Assembly (NCBI RefSeq): GCF_030445035.2
Contig: NC_080698.1
Coordinates: 25,203,294-25,267,293, forward strand
DNA: 64,000 nucleotides
Reading direction: 5' to 3'
DNA from: Dasypus novemcinctus
Taxonomy: Eukaryota; Chordata; Mammalia; Cingulata; Dasypodidae
Shown piece after piece: positions 1-12,295 of the stretch. Position numbers and translations under genes: made by a program. Below the pieces are notes generated by a model. It was not told the origin of the DNA, searched no databases, and saw nothing but the letters and a program-made list of their open reading frames with translations. Numbering within the stretch: position 1 is the first letter of the stretch; each line of letters opens with the position of its first letter.

Positions 1-1125
1 TGATACTCTTCCTTCTTTAGATGTGTATGATGCAGTCCAAGCTGGCTCTAATGTGTGCAGAGGAAAAGGGGAAAGTCAGGATTCTTTCACCAGCTAGAGT
101 GCTGACACTGGTTTTCTGCTCCAATTAAAGTGGGACCTAGAGAGTTTAGGGTGATGCTCCCCGTCCAGATGAACCTTGGCAAAGAGTTCAAGGATGGGAG
201 GCTCAGAGGCCTTGACCCAACAGCAGATGTCAACACTAGGCTGGTCCGAGTGAGGGCAAGTGTAAACTGAGGAACCTTCCCTTCTCTTTGGGAGTCCTCA
301 GAAGATAGCATCTCACACACAGCCTTGTACCAGATGCTGATCAGATTACATCCAGATGCTCACAATGTGTCAGCAGTTGAGAAGGCCTACTCTACAAAGT
401 AGAGTAAAAGTTAAAACTGCTTTTCCCCAATGCTGTAGGTAAAATGCACAAGTGAAATATAACTCTGTGATTGTTTAAATGCACCCTAAGGTGCTGTATC
501 TTTCTTTAGCACACAGAAAGTCCAGGTTGAAAAAAATACATGTGCTAGCAAGAAGTCTTGAGAAAAAAAAGAGTGGAGAGAGAAAGGAATTAGCCTCTCA
601 GGTCAGTGTGCTTAAGGATGACGGTCCTCATTTGTTTAGAACGACATCACCTGCTTTGAAGAGTTTCTAGGTTTTAGTAAATCCTCTTTCTTGTCGACTG
701 AGTACCTCCTGATGTTAACAGGCATAACTTTTTACACGCTGGAGAATATCTAAGTGTTTTCTTGTGCATTTAGTGCTGTGCCTATGGTTTCCAACCACCA
801 CCACTTGTTGCGTGCCTACCCTATGCACTGGGCAGTGTTTGGGGAGTAGGGTACGAACAGTGACACGTGTTGTTGACGCGGCGAGTGTTCCAGTTGTCAC
901 GGTGTGGAAGGGGAGAGAGACAAGCAAACAAGAGATGATAGAACATGTGGGAACACTGTGCTCGAGGAAGATTAAGATGCTAGGGGAGTTCACCAGATTC
1001 AGCCTGGGGATGGGGATGGGCAAAGAAACTTCCAGGAGGAAGGGAAGCAGGTTGAGAGAAGGGTGTACCTCAGGCAGAGGAAACGTGTGATGCAAAACGA
1101 TGTCAGTAGCTGTGAGTTACACAGG
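1..1125. other. Intergenic, no feature recognised
   Basis: This is presumed intergenic sequence downstream of PRICKLE2. I saw no coding exon signature, no RNA gene and no repeat family that I can name. Short open frames here lack family resemblance and are of the size expected by chance. Confidence 0.5.
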
Positions 1126-1275
1126 TCCCACTTAGGAGATAAAGAACTGTAAAAATGGAACGCGCTTCCTCAGGAAGCAGTGAGTTCCATATTATTAGAG
1201 GTATGCAGAAACTGGATTAACATTATGGGGAATTATAAAAAGAGATTTCTACCCCGGATGGAAAGTGGTACTGGG
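1126..1275 (+). repeat. Possible CR1/L3-type LINE relic
   Basis: The stretch around 1,158-1,240 (a bad match to the phrase 'gaacGgCTTcCTCAGGAaG...GTGAGTTCC...GAGGTATgCAGA') resembles the 3' end of ancient CR1/L3 LINEs. It is strongly diverged and the bounds are approximate; the assignment is by eye only. Confidence 0.35.
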
Positions 1276-2645
1276 TTCATGGCCCCAATCCCAGACCCAG
1301 CCCAAGTCTCCAGGGGTAGAGCTCAGGAATGCGAATTCTTAAAAAGCTCCCTAGCTGGATGGCTTGTCATACCACTCTGGGAGTTTCATAGGCTAAAAGC
1401 CAAAGCATTTGCATGGCATCTCCTATGTTGCACAAAGCGAGGTGTCACCCAAGAAGACTGAATTGTGGTATGGATATCTGTCTCTTAAATTAAAACAAAC
1501 TCTAGGGCATCCCTTTCATATAAGCTACTCATGAGCCCAGAGGAGCTCGAGCCTTTTGGATACCTGCCTGAGCCAATAATGGGCCTCCCTCTGATGAAAA
1601 CAGTCGGTGAAATCCAAGGTATTTCTCCGGGGAGAGTGGCAGTTTGGGAGTAGATCAGCTCCTTTTTGCCCACTTCATTGAATTACTTATAGGTAATTTC
1701 TTAGTGTCAAAGCCAATAAACTTAGCATTCTCCTCTGCAGACAATCCCCAACTTCATAATCCCTTACAACTTGGAATCCTTGGATTTGCACCAATCTCTA
1801 AAAGATGCAAAAGGAAGGAGAGAGGAAGGAGGCAGGTACAGGTAAGTGTTTTAGTCTGGGATTTGCAGAAAGCAGAACCCGAGACAAAGGACAGGTGGTG
1901 TATTTGGGAAGCGTTCCCAGGGAGCAGGAGTGAGGGATGGACTGGGGGTGGGGGTAGACAATGGTAAACAGGGAAAAAGAGGAAGTCTGTACCAAGGATT
2001 GTTATCTATAGTTGGCCACCACTATGGCAATAGGTACTTAACCCCATGGGACTTTGTGGAAAAAAAAACCCCAACATAAAACATGTTACTGAGAAGCCAG
2101 AAATGTCTGCCTAGTAATTGAAAGGGGGGCATATATATCCATCAGCTCAGTTTCCTATGGTCAAGAATGGTCTCATGGTATTACCTGCTTTGTGGTATGA
2201 GAATCCCAGGAGGATTCAGAGAGCCCCAGGGGGAGGCAATGTCAGGTTCCACCAACAGGAAGCTGTTTGAAGCCTGGGTGGACCTGGTTGGCACAGCAGC
2301 AGGTGCAGTAAGAGGCGAGGCTGAGGGACATGAAGTGGTGTATAAGAGGGACCCAGGGTAGTAAGAAATGACCCTGTATTTCTAACCAAGACTGTGTCTG
2401 GTGCATGGATCCATGATCTTACTGTTGGGCGCCCCAGAGGTCTCAAAAGGGTTTCCCATGACCCAGCAGATACATTTCTTAATACTCAGGAAAATGGCGG
2501 GGCATTCAATTGGAGAAGACACAATACTGCTCATAAGAGAATAGTTTTATTTGATTTATAACTTTGATCTCTGTTAACCACTCCAAATAAAAGAATAAAT
2601 TATATTCTTTCCATTATTCTGGTGTTTGCAAATGGAATTTTCCCC
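1276..2645. other. Intergenic, no feature recognised
   Basis: No repeat or gene that I can name. It contains short A-rich and purine-rich runs (about 1,800-1,835 and 2,056-2,070) but no convincing structure. Confidence 0.45.
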
Positions 2646-2649
2646 CCAG

Positions 2650-2812
2650 ACCAGCCACATCAACGTCTCCTGGAAAGCTGTTAGAAAATCAGATTCTTAG
2701 GCCTTACCCCCGACTTCCTGAATCAGAAATCCCAGGGGAAGGGGTCAGTTGGTGTTTTACTAGTCCCTACAGCAGATTCTGATGCATGCTCAAGTTTGAG
2801 AACTGCTGCTTG
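2650..2812 (+). mobile_element. hAT-Charlie-type non-autonomous DNA transposon (MER20/MER3-like)
   Basis: The sequence follows the mammal-wide pattern 'agctgttagaaa..cagattct..ggcc..acccc..gAATCAGAAatccc.gGGG' and closes with 'caagtttgagaactgctg', the complement of the typical CAGTGGTTCTCAAACT start of hAT elements. Five other stretches in the window share this layout. The exact subfamily name is uncertain. Confidence 0.65.
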
Positions 2813-2825
2813 GAGAGCTAAATGA

Positions 2826-3920
2826 ATCAGTCACATGTTCTCAACCAGGTTTTTTTTTTTTTAATCTCCCATTAGAGAGAGGGGCATGAAATAATCAGTC
2901 TTTACTTTTATATCGACAAACACTGAATATGCCCAAAATGGCAAGAATTCATTTTCATAAAACTTTTAAAATCCACAACCAGTTCATCATTTCTTTTTTT
3001 CTCTACAAGGCAACAAGTCAACAGAATCACATGTAACTGGAATGTCTACTCACCAGCTTAGTGTACAAACATTAGTCCACACTGGTACTCCAAAGTATAA
3101 CTACTCCTTGCTCCAGGCTGCTCAAATGAACCAGATGTCCAGTCCTACTGCCCCTCTTCCTTCTCTAAACAGACATGTCCAAGAAGCATATTAATTAATC
3201 ACACCCAAATGCCTGGTTGTTCACATGTGTTATATGCCTCTGTGAAGCTGAAGTACTCAACTACTGCCTCAAATCCTTGCTGCCCTGGAAACCTGCCACC
3301 TCTGCCACAAAGCAAAGGCTTGCTATTGTCCCAGGTGCCCTCCGACTGCTGATTCCAATGCCCTGCTCTCTATATCTCCCAACTCTGATTGCAGCAGGGG
3401 AATATAAGGTCTCTCTTCTCCAGTGTCACCCTAAGCATGACTACATGCCCTCTCATCTTCTCACAAGCCCATAATTGTCCCAGGCTCTACTACAGAGCAG
3501 TTTTCATATCCATGTGGCAGAGGGCCATCTTGTCTCACCATTCCATGGGGCACCATTCATGTAATATTCTCTGAAAACAGTGCCCTTCTGGGCCATGCAT
3601 GCCCACAGTCCTGATGCAATCAGGGGGCACGCTCCATTCTTGAGACTTCTCCATGCCTTATACTCGTGGCACAACAGACCTCCAACTTGACTGTGGAAGA
3701 AATCCCACCCTCCCCCAAGAGTGACTAATGTCCAAGTCAATTGACAGTGGGGTCATCCAACTTCACAACCCAGGAAGACAACTCCCCCAAACCTCTAACA
3801 TTCTAAAAGGTCCCAAGCTAAATGCGAAATCAGTCGTATTCATGCCATTTTTGTCATATGTATGATAATTAGAAGATACTTCTTGGCTCCAGGCAATAAC
3901 AGTGTTGGAAATAAAAAGGA
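2826..3920. other. Intergenic, no feature recognised
   Basis: Apart from a T-run near 2,850 I see no named repeat and no gene. The open frames at 3,217-3,574 are short, overlap each other and look like chance frames. Confidence 0.4.
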
Positions 3921-3924
3921 AAGT

Positions 3925-4020
3925 AGGGGAGCATATGTAGCTCGGTGGCTGAACACCTGCTTCCCATGTATGAGGTCCCGGTTTCAATCCCCAGGACCTC
4001 CTTTAAAAAAAGGAAGTAAA
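3925..4020 (+). mobile_element. DAS-I-type SINE (short, tRNA-derived)
   Basis: This is a tRNA-like head of about 80 bp with an A box at about 3,936-3,948 (TAGCTCGGTGGCT) and a B box GGTTTCAATCC at 3,980-3,990, followed by a short A-rich tail. It belongs to the same family as the copies at 26,474, 52,221 and 52,331. The flanks share AAAAGGAA-type sequence, consistent with a target-site duplication merging with the tail. Confidence 0.85.
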
Positions 4021-4980
4021 AGAAAGTAAATTTACTCATGTGTTTGCCAAGTATCCATCAAAAGGTTCCATCTGGAAATGGTATCAATATGGACTGGCCC
4101 CAAGCACTGGCCAACTTTGAATATCCCTGGGACTCATAGATGGGATGCTAGTATGGATTAGATCCAAAGGTGTGATCACTGGGTCCTCGTCCTTTCCTAG
4201 ATTGTCTCTGTTGGAAGAGAGTGAAATGAAACAATGTGGGAAAATAAACATGGGGAAAATATTAATAAATGGAGACTTGCTGCATCTGCAGTGCAACCAG
4301 TATGTCAAAACAGACTTCTTGCTCACTATGTCCTATGCCTCCTCCAGCAGACTGGCTCCCAGGCTTCAAAGCTGGGTGAGGAAAGACACTTGAGAAAGAA
4401 GGAGCCTAGTAGGAGTGAGGCCAGAAAGGAGAAATCAGACAACCAAATGGACCCATTTAAATTTCTTTCTCTGGTTTAGTCCATTTGCACTTCATTGTAC
4501 ACATTTGCACTCTTGGTAAAGAAGAGCTCTTCTTTGTCCCTCATCTGTTGTATCTTTTCTATTCTATCTGGAGCAGAGAGAGAGAAACGAAACTACCCAA
4601 AGGCACAGACTTGGCAAGAGGCAGAGCAAAGGTCTCGAATGAGCATAGTCTGACTCCACGGCACATTTCCCTGTTAAGTGATCTCAGGTTCCTTTAAGGC
4701 CACAGCCAGTGAAAGAGGCATCTAAACACCAGCAAAACATTCCATCTTCTGATTGATTCCAGATTGATTCAACCAGATTGAATCAAAGGCATCGATTGAT
4801 GGGTTGATTGCCAATCTTCTTGGCTTCTCCACACTCTTAGTCTTACCAACCTTTCCAGCTTTTCTTCCCACTTCTTCCCTTCTGATACTGAATCTTCTGG
4901 TCAGTTTGTTCTGGATCTCAACTTCCCTTGCTTGGATGGATTGAGGCAACAGTCTACCTGCTCCAGGGTCTCAATTTTCT
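4021..4980. other. Intergenic, no feature recognised
   Basis: No gene or named repeat seen. At 4,746-4,812 there is a local cluster of GATTGA/GATTGATT words, which looks like a short imperfect internal repetition rather than a functional element. Confidence 0.4.
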
Positions 4981-4984
4981 TTCC

Positions 4985-5420
4985 ATTCTAAAATTATCCT
5001 TTATACTTCTGCCAGTGTAAACTTCCTACAAAAAAAATCTATCATTTTGTGCACCTTCTTAAGAACCTGAGCAGCTCCCTATTGCCCAGTACATGAGGCT
5101 CAAATTCTCTTACACCCAAGGCTATTCGCAGTGCTGCCCATCTATCTCCCCAGCCTTGTCTCCTGCCACTTAGGATCCCGGCCACACTAAAGTCACAATA
5201 TTCCTTGAGCACACCATGCCTTTTGATGTTGCTTAGCTCTGCCTTTGTGGTTTCCTTTGCCTTTCTACTCTGTCTCCACCTAGACCTCCTTCAAAATCAG
5301 ACTCAGATGGTTCCTTCAAGAAGCCTTTATGTCTATACCTCTTATTAGATTGAGCTCCTCAGGTCAGAAGCTATGTCCTCGATCATTTTTCTCTAAGTCT
5401 AGTTCTAGCATGATGGTTAG
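4985..5420 (+). mobile_element. L2 LINE, 3' region
   Basis: This matches the recurrent L2 3' pattern in order: 'cttcttaagaacctgagcag', 'cttgtctcctgccact', 'ccacactaaagtcac', 'cttgagcacaccatgcc', 'cctttgcctttctactctg' and 'acctccttcaaaatcagactcag'. The copy is diverged and non-coding. The tail at 5,440-5,510 (gatttatcgagcacctgccatggg) may be a separate old repeat. Confidence 0.75.
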
Positions 5421-5520
5421 CACATAGGTGGTTCTTAGTGAGATTTTGCAAAGAATGATTTATCGAGCACCTGCCATGGGTCAGGTCCTCTGCTGGGCCC
5501 CAGGAATACAAACATTTAAT

Positions 5521-7885
5521 AACACATACTCCTACAAGACTCTCCCCTGGATGGGGGTGGACTCTCTCACATCACAACATCCTCACTTCTTCGATACTCA
5601 CTCACAATACCTAAGATTTGTGTTTGGTGGTTGCTGCTTTATTTGTGTTCTTCCAGTCACATGTTCCTCATTTTAGCAACAAGCTTGTTTCTAAGAAATA
5701 GTAGATAAGTGATGTTTTTATAAAACTTTCCTATAATAAGCCCTTAAAACAAAGACATCTTTGGTGGACTCAATACAATACAACAAATCTATCAGCTTTA
5801 GCCTAAATGTAGAATTCCAGAAAAAATAAGTTTCTACAAACACAGCCAGCACCACCACTCCCCTACCCCCGCCCCCCCAACAGAGTTATAGCATTTCTAA
5901 AGTCCAATGGGTCGCCTCTGGGGCAAAGCATGGTCCTGGGAACATGGTGCTGTCAAATGAGCCTCTGAATTAACACAGTGCAGTTAATGTGGTGCTTTTA
6001 TTAGGCAGAGGTTATCCTTGGCTACTTAAATGACTGCTAAACCACGGTCCTTCGTGATGGCAGATGAAGGATACAAGGGGCAGTCCATTTACAGCCAATG
6101 TCTCTTTCTTACAGTGTAGTCTCAAAGAAGGAAGTGAGAGAAGAAAAATCAAGTATCCAGGAGAAATAATAAATTAGAAGTGGTAAGCATGCACAAAATA
6201 TAGATGATTCCCTTCGTTTCTCTCCATTGAGTGTGAGCCATGCAAAAATGAATAATACTATCGCTTAGAAGTTTGCTCATTAGTTGAATCATCTGGGAGG
6301 GTTAAAGAGTATACTTTACCCAGTCTAGAGAGGGACTTTCCCCCTGATGCTGTCATCATTTTGGACAAAGACCCAAGTGATAGATGCAGGGAGATAAGTT
6401 CTGTGCAGATTTCAAACACTTAGAACCATTAATGTTGGGAACTGGAGGAGGCCGTGCCCTCCCCTCCTTCCCCCTTCTCCCTTCCTGTAGGTCCAGCTGA
6501 CTCACACTCTTGGCCTGTAAATCCATATCTGGATTTGCAAGCTTTCCACAGGGGAACACAATCTCGCCTTGGTGAAGGTTTCACTCGTCATCACCCGGAT
6601 TATTTACTTGGACAGCCCAGCCAGCAGAAAGAAGAGCCCTCTGAGGGTCCTCTTGGGTCATAGGCACACGTTCAGAGTGGGGAAGGAGACGGCAAGCAGA
6701 AGCTCTGCTACAGGAGCAAAAAAAGACTTGGAGATCCCTGATGTCCCTGCCCAATGTCCTGTTCCTTTCCAGCTTGCTTCTATAGCTTGTTTTTTTGCAG
6801 GGCATTTTACCACAGCTCTAAGGATTTTATTTGTCGTTTTCAGCACACAAGGTTGAAACCTGGGTTATTGTACCCATTCCTCACTCAGTCTTTTAAAAAA
6901 CTGTTCATCAACAGTTCTGTTTGGATAGCACCCATTTGCAGGCAGAGAGATAGGGAGAAGAGGGGGAGGGCAGCCCTTAGGAGGTCAGGAAGACTTCTGG
7001 AGAACACATGTTTCTGGCTGACATAGATTTCATGGGCAAGGTTGAGTCCACTCAAAGTACTGGCCAAGCACTTGAGAGGCCTCAGGAGGCAGAAAGGCAG
7101 GACTGGATCTTGGAGACTTTCCCCTCCATTCCAGCTCCTTGAGGGTGGTCGGCAATGTATTCACAGCTGTTTGATGACCCTAGTGTGGCAGGTTGGGAAG
7201 GGGGAGTTGGCGAGGGAGAGGAATGCCCTGGTAGGAGAGGGGATAATTAGCAGCCGTGCACTTGTATTGCTGCTCTTCTGAGAAACGGCTCTGTGTGGTC
7301 TCAGGCCACACTCTGAGGAACACATTGAGGAAGCAAGCCTTTTTCTTGAGTCCTTTGGCCAGTCCAAAATGGGCTCTAGTCAAGGACTGTTGGGAGCATG
7401 TCTCTGGACATGCAGTGGCCATTTTGAAAACACTAATAGTCCTGAGACCCTGACAGAGGGGGGTTTAACACAGGACATGTCAGCAGACCATCTCCAAAAA
7501 CATTGAGAGGAAAAAATGGCAGGAAACTGACTCAGGGCAGAGACCAAGAGAAGCTCACAGAAGGAAAGAGCTCTTCTGAAGAATGAGGCTGTGGCAAGGG
7601 AGAAGAAGAGGGGTTATCCGCTCAGTTCAAATCAGAAATGGGGAGGCAGGCATGCCCGAGGTGAAGCAGTAGGAGGGTAAAGCGGGGCAGGCAGGAGAGT
7701 CATCACCGGCTCCGGGGAGTGGGGCTGGTTGAGTTAACACATTACTGAAGTATTTGGACCATCACCCATGTCTTAATTTTTAGACTAGATAACTCATGTA
7801 GCTAGACAAGTGGAAAACTGTCTTTTGTCAGGTTAACCTCTAGTTTAAAAAAAAAACAAACGTGAGAAAAACATAGCTTCATCAC
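5521..7885. other. Intergenic, no feature recognised
   Basis: This 2.4-kb stretch has no repeat that I can name and no coding exon. It includes a C-rich run at about 5,860-5,880. Several overlapping open frames at 6,450-7,450 lie on both strands and show no protein family resemblance. Confidence 0.4.
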
Positions 7886-7889
7886 AACA

Positions 7890-7985
7890 GGGAACTTGTC
7901 TGACTTTTTCATTGCTTTATCTCCAGCTTTAGAATACTGCACCCAGTGGGTGCTCAATAAATGTCTGAGGAAAGAGTACACTACG
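7890..7985 (+). mobile_element. L2 LINE 3' end fragment
   Basis: It contains 'cagtgggtgctcaataaatgtctgagga', the characteristic L2 3' terminus (GGTGCTCAATAAATGT). Confidence 0.65.
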
Positions 7986-8149
7986 CAATGAAGTCAGCTT
8001 GGTGGCTTTCTTCTACAGCCTTGGCTTCGATGTGAAGGGGGAAAGACTTCCCCTGCCTTTCAAGAGGAGGGCTTGAGGTAGAAGCAGGCTCCACGTAATC
8101 TAGGCAATCGTTGCCTGGACCATTTTAATTATTTAATTCTTTTATTTCT

Positions 8150-8275
8150 TCTGTTCAACAAATATTTCTTGGGCACTACTCTGTAGAGGCACCGAGCTTA
8201 GCATGGATACAGTGGTATGCAAAATAGGTGTGCCTCTGCTTGGAGCTCAGAGTCTCATGGACTCTATTTCTCCAA
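8150..8275 (+). mobile_element. Ancient LINE-like repeat beginning with the 'caacaaatatttcttggg' motif
   Basis: The pattern 'tcaacaaatattt.ttggGCACtaCT.tg..gGCACcgagct' followed by 'gatacagtgg' and 'ggagctcagagtctcatgga' matches a mammal-wide old repeat that also occurs at 10,460, 32,280 and 38,596. I could not fix the family name (an L2/L3-era LINE). Confidence 0.55.
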
Positions 8276-8310
8276 GACTGTAGTCCTGCCTGGAGGCTTT
8301 AACTAACCGA

Positions 8311-8345
8311 TTCAACCCAACCCAACCCAACACAATCCAACCAGA
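8311..8345 (+). repeat. (AACCC)n simple repeat
   Basis: Three near-perfect AACCC units are followed by degenerate AACAC/AATCC units. The tract is short and interstitial, with no other telomeric features. Confidence 0.7.
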
Positions 8346-8489
8346 CAAACATACAAACAAACTACATCCAAAGCACTAACCCCTTTGGTTTTCAGACTTC
8401 ACATGGCCATCCAGTGGCACACATGGCCAGATCATCTGGTCTAGAAAGGATTTCAAGGGATCATTTGGTATCGGTCCCTATGTGTTAGT

Positions 8490-8830
8490 CCCAATAGGCT
8501 GGCCAATGCTGTTGTAACAAATTAACCCTGAAATCTCCACAGTTTAAAACAACAAAGGTGGCTTCTTCCATGCAGTGACTCAGGGACCTGGTCAGCTTCC
8601 ATCCAATGACTCGGCATCTCAAGTGTGGCTTCCAGATCACACACCTGTTTAGACAAATGCCTAGTGGCTGTTCACTGCTTTAGGCTGGAAGTGACATCTC
8701 ACTTCCCCTCACAGTTCTTTGGCCAGGAATAGTCCCATGACCTCATCCAACTGCAAGGGGGCTGGAAAGTGGGAGGGAACCCATGGATATTCGGGGAGCA
8801 TTAAATATCTTAGCCACACTGGTTCTTCAC
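8490..8830 (+). repeat. Ancient interspersed repeat, family not fixed
   Basis: The stretch reading 'ggctggccaatgctgttgtaacaaattaaccc...ccacagtttaaaacaacaaaggtgg' is a familiar pattern of an old mammalian interspersed element (LTR- or LINE-related). It continues through 'cacagttctttggccaggaatag'. I cannot name it securely. Confidence 0.35.
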
Positions 8831-9955
8831 ACAAAACTTGCCCTGAATCGAATCATTTCTGCAGAACTGAGAAACAACTCAGGAAACAATTGACAGAAGA
8901 GATTTAGAGAATGGATTTTGCAAATAAGTGGGTCAAATTCTTTCCTGGGATCTTTATCTGGAACTACTTTTGAAATGAAAGGAATATTGTTAGTTCCTAC
9001 TCTTTCTAGGTGGGGGGAGTCCAACATTGATTTGAATGTTGAAAGAACAGTCCACTGTTCTTTGCTTTCTTCCGTAGACCACCCTACACTGCAAATCTTC
9101 CAGCGGCAAAGTTGATTTTTCCATGTTGGTAAAAATAAGATGAGAGGAAACCAAGCTTGTAGAACAAGAAAAAATGGCTTTAATTATCTCTAAAAACTGT
9201 GTGGCAGTAGTTTTACCCACCTCTTGAATTTATACCTTTGTGAACTTTAGAGCACTGGGTTCCAATTTATAATAAATATTCAACTGACTGTATATTAAAT
9301 ATTACAATAACATTTGCTTTTGCTAGGTTCACTTTTTGTTTCCTGGGTAGAAACATCAACTCCTTTCTTTGTTTTCTTCTGCTATTGATTTCTATTATAT
9401 GAAGCGTTGCAGCACCTCATTTATTTCTAATTCAGCCTCAGTTTTTTATTACCTACTAAGTGTGCCTTGATTCTGTCTTTGCTTGCTCAGGCACATTTTC
9501 CAATAAACAACTGTATAGTAATTAGCACTAGACCCATGAAAGAAGTATGTTGAGATATGTTAATTTATTCCATTTGCTAATATAATTTTATTCCTCTGTA
9601 ATATTCTTAAAACTTCACTTCCTAGTGACAGTCCTTTCATTTATATCATAAATCATCTGATTACAATTCAGTGGCATGAATCTCGACTCTGGGCTTTGCA
9701 TTTATACTTGATAGTACTTGAAATGCTGGTAGCTTCATTATGGAGTCTAAGGGTACTCTCACTCCTTGAAATTGGAAAACACTCTATGCCTAGCAGAGTC
9801 TTAGAAAATCACCAATCCGGGGGAAATTCTGTAATGCAAACCTGATCTCAGGCATAGCCGCGAACAGGAAACTTCGAGTGAAATGTTTCCCTGCAGCCAC
9901 TCATCATCCAAGCGGAAAATCCTTCACCTTAGAAGGAAGGCTGGAGCCTGATTTC
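8831..9955. other. AT-rich intergenic DNA, nothing recognised
   Basis: No gene, RNA or named repeat. The region from 9,240 to 9,700 is notably AT-rich. Confidence 0.45.
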
Positions 9956-9965
9956 TTGAGTATTT

Positions 9966-10347
9966 TTTTTTTTAAGATTTATTTTTTATTTATTTTTCTC
10001 CCCCTCCTGCCCCGTTGTTTGCTCTCTGTGTCCATTCACTGTGTGTTCTTCTGCATCCACTTGCATTATCTGGCAGAACTGGGAAACTGCATCTCTTTTT
10101 TGTTGCGTCAGCTCTCCGTGTGTACAGCAACACTCCTGGGCGGGCTGCACTTTTTTCACGTGGGGCGCACTCCTTGCCTGTGGGGCACCCCTATGTAGGG
10201 GCACCCCTGTGTGGCACGGCACTCCTTGTGTGCATAGCACTGCACATGGGCCAGCTCCACATGGGTCAGGAGGCCTGGGGATCGAACCCTGGACCCTCCA
10301 TATGGTAGACGGATGCTCTATCAGTTGAGTCATGTCCACTTCCCTCT
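9966..10347 (-). mobile_element. DAS-III-type SINE with target-site duplication
   Basis: On the minus strand it starts with a tRNA-like head (B box near 10,283-10,293, 'gGTTCGATCCC'; A box near 10,310-10,330) followed by the long DAS body and an A-rich tail that appears as T-rich DNA at 9,966-10,000. Perfect 10-bp direct repeats TTGAGTATTT flank it at 9,956-9,965 and 10,348-10,357, the mark of L1-driven retroposition. Open frames in it are not genes. Confidence 0.93.
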
Positions 10348-10459
10348 TTGAGTATTTGGGTGGGGAATCCAAACACTCAAATAAGTGAAAGGCCAAACTC
10401 ATGCTACTCCCTTCTTCTTTTTTACTTTACTGACCAGGATGTGGCGGATCTTCCTTTTG

Positions 10460-10830
10460 CCATTCCTTTGAAATAATTTTGGAGCACCTACTATGTTAGG
10501 CCCTCGAGGCACTGTGCTGAAATGACAGCTGTGACCCCTGCCCTCGTGGAGGACAAATTGTACTGGGGGGAGAAAAGCAAACTCATTACAATGTAGTGAC
10601 AGGGCACGAGCGGAATCTCATGAAAGCTCATAGAGGAGGTATCTATTTCCAAACTGCTGGGACCAGACTTCAGGATGAAGCATGTCGAAGCTGAGACCTT
10701 GAGGATGAGCAGTAGCTGGCCAGGGGAAGAACAGGTGGAGGAGGGAAGGGAGGGAAGTGTTTTCAGTGGGCAGAGTGGCAAGTACAAAGACCTGGGTGCA
10801 AGGAAGACACATGATGGAAAACTGGAAGAT
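10460..10830 (+). mobile_element. Ancient LINE-like repeat (same family as 8,150 and 32,280)
   Basis: The order 'gagcacctactatgttaggccct', 'cactgtgctgaaatgacagctgtgacccctgccctcgtggagg', then 'gagtggcaagtacaaagacctggg' is the layout of a mammal-wide old repeat. The copy is diverged and non-coding. Confidence 0.55.
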
Positions 10831-11700
10831 CAATTAGGTTGAACATTCACGGCGTATGTTCACCACATGCCAATCACGCAATGCTTTCCAGCTGCCGTGT
10901 CTGTGAGGGAGGTGAGGCAAGGCACCGGACCTTGCCTGCCATAAAGATACCCTTGTGGATTATGGGCCCTGACTATGAGAACAGACAAAACAACTCTAAT
11001 AGCCATCTTCTTACCTGATGGAAGGCGATCACCTGGATGGAATTCATATAGGCTCTAATGTCAGAAGAAAAAATCTCTATGGTTCCTGCACCTTGGGAGA
11101 AAAGTAATCAATCCAGTATCAGAAACAACACAGGATAGAGGGAAAAAGTGTCAGGCAGAGCAGAGGCAAAAATCTAAAGATAACAGAATGGCTAATTTGT
11201 TTTGCACAATAAAGAGCAGGGTGAGTCTCTACTATTAAAAAAAAAAAAAGCAGACCAGAGAGATGGGAGAGTATGACAGAAAAGCCATGTGTACTGGGTG
11301 TGTTTGGAATGGAAGATGAGCATAAGTTAGAGACAGAACTTGGGCAAAAGCTACCATCTGTCAGCAGGAGGGTGAGAGGGTCAGCATTGGGGAGGGAGAA
11401 TTCTCAAGATATTTGCTAATTCGCCAACTCTATTTCCTTGAAACACAGTACAGATCTGAAATACTGAGTATAAATTTCAGTATTGTGAGTTGTGTTTCTC
11501 TGAATGCAATAATTCCTGGTTGAGATAGAGCTAGTTGGAGACCTAGGGCTTGAGAGGTTGTAGAAGCTTTCCCATGAAATCATAGCTCCAATGAAATAAT
11601 CAGAGTGCAAATAGCTCTTTAGAAATATGTTAACAGATAATAAACTCAGGCCTTCCACATGGGCGTTACTAGATAGTTCTTACAGGAAATACATGTCAGC
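10831..11700. other. Intergenic, nothing recognised
   Basis: No gene or named repeat. There is an A-run at about 11,237-11,249. Confidence 0.45.
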
Positions 11701-11703
11701 ATG

Positions 11704-12295
11704 TGTATTGGTTCGCTAAAGGTTGTTAAGATAGAAATATCAGAAATGGGTTGACTTGTATAAAAGGAATTTATTTTGGGGACAAGCTTATAGTTCAGAG
11801 GCTGCAAAAATGTTCAGATCAAGGCATCATCAGAGATGCTTTCTCACCAAAGGTCAGCTGCCAGCAGATCCTAGAGTCCTGCCACCTGGCGAGGCAAGCT
11901 AGAGGGTCTGCCGGTCTCGCTCTGCGTTCTCCTCCAGCTCAGCTGTGGGCCATCAGGCATCTCTCCCTGGGCCTCATCAACTTGAGCCACTCGGACCTTC
12001 TCTGTCTTTCTGCACCTGTGGGTGAACCTGGCGTCCTCTCTCTTACATGGCAGGGTCAAAATGGCAGAGCTCGCTTTTCTGTGCCTCTCTTTTCTCTCTG
12101 TGTGATCTCAGTTGACATAAGACCCAGCAAGGGGGTAGAGATCCGACCTGGGTCATGCCTTACTGATGTGGTCCAATCAAAAGCCCCAAAGCAATCTAAC
12201 CAAATGAATCAAGGGTCCTTTAACTGAATCTAATGCAATCAAAGGGTCTCACACCCAGAGGAATGGATTCATTTACGAACATTATATTTTCATTA
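11704..12295 (-). mobile_element. Retroviral-type LTR, related to the LTRs at 24,876 and 32,505
   Basis: Read on the minus strand it ends in 'CCTTTAGCGAACCAATACA', preceded by 'CAACCCATTTCTGATATTT' and by an AATAAA on that strand near 11,768-11,774. The same order of elements is seen in the solo LTR at 24,876-25,370. The inner part holds the shared 'gtccaatcaaaagccc' block. The far boundary is uncertain; sequence after about 12,295 could be further LTR or internal sequence. Diverged and non-coding. Confidence 0.65.

Noticed and set aside
8311..8345. (AACCC)n as an interstitial telomere-like sequence
   Set aside because: The unit is five bases (not TTAGGG/CCCTAA), the tract is short and nearby sequence has no subtelomeric feature.
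10015..10402. Several frames of 95-138 residues on both strands, and similar ones at 14,868-15,238 and 38,963-39,340
   Set aside because: They all fall inside DAS-III SINEs; the same false frames recur in each copy.
11751..12227. 158-residue plus-strand frame
   Set aside because: Lies inside the antisense strand of an LTR and has no retroviral protein motif.
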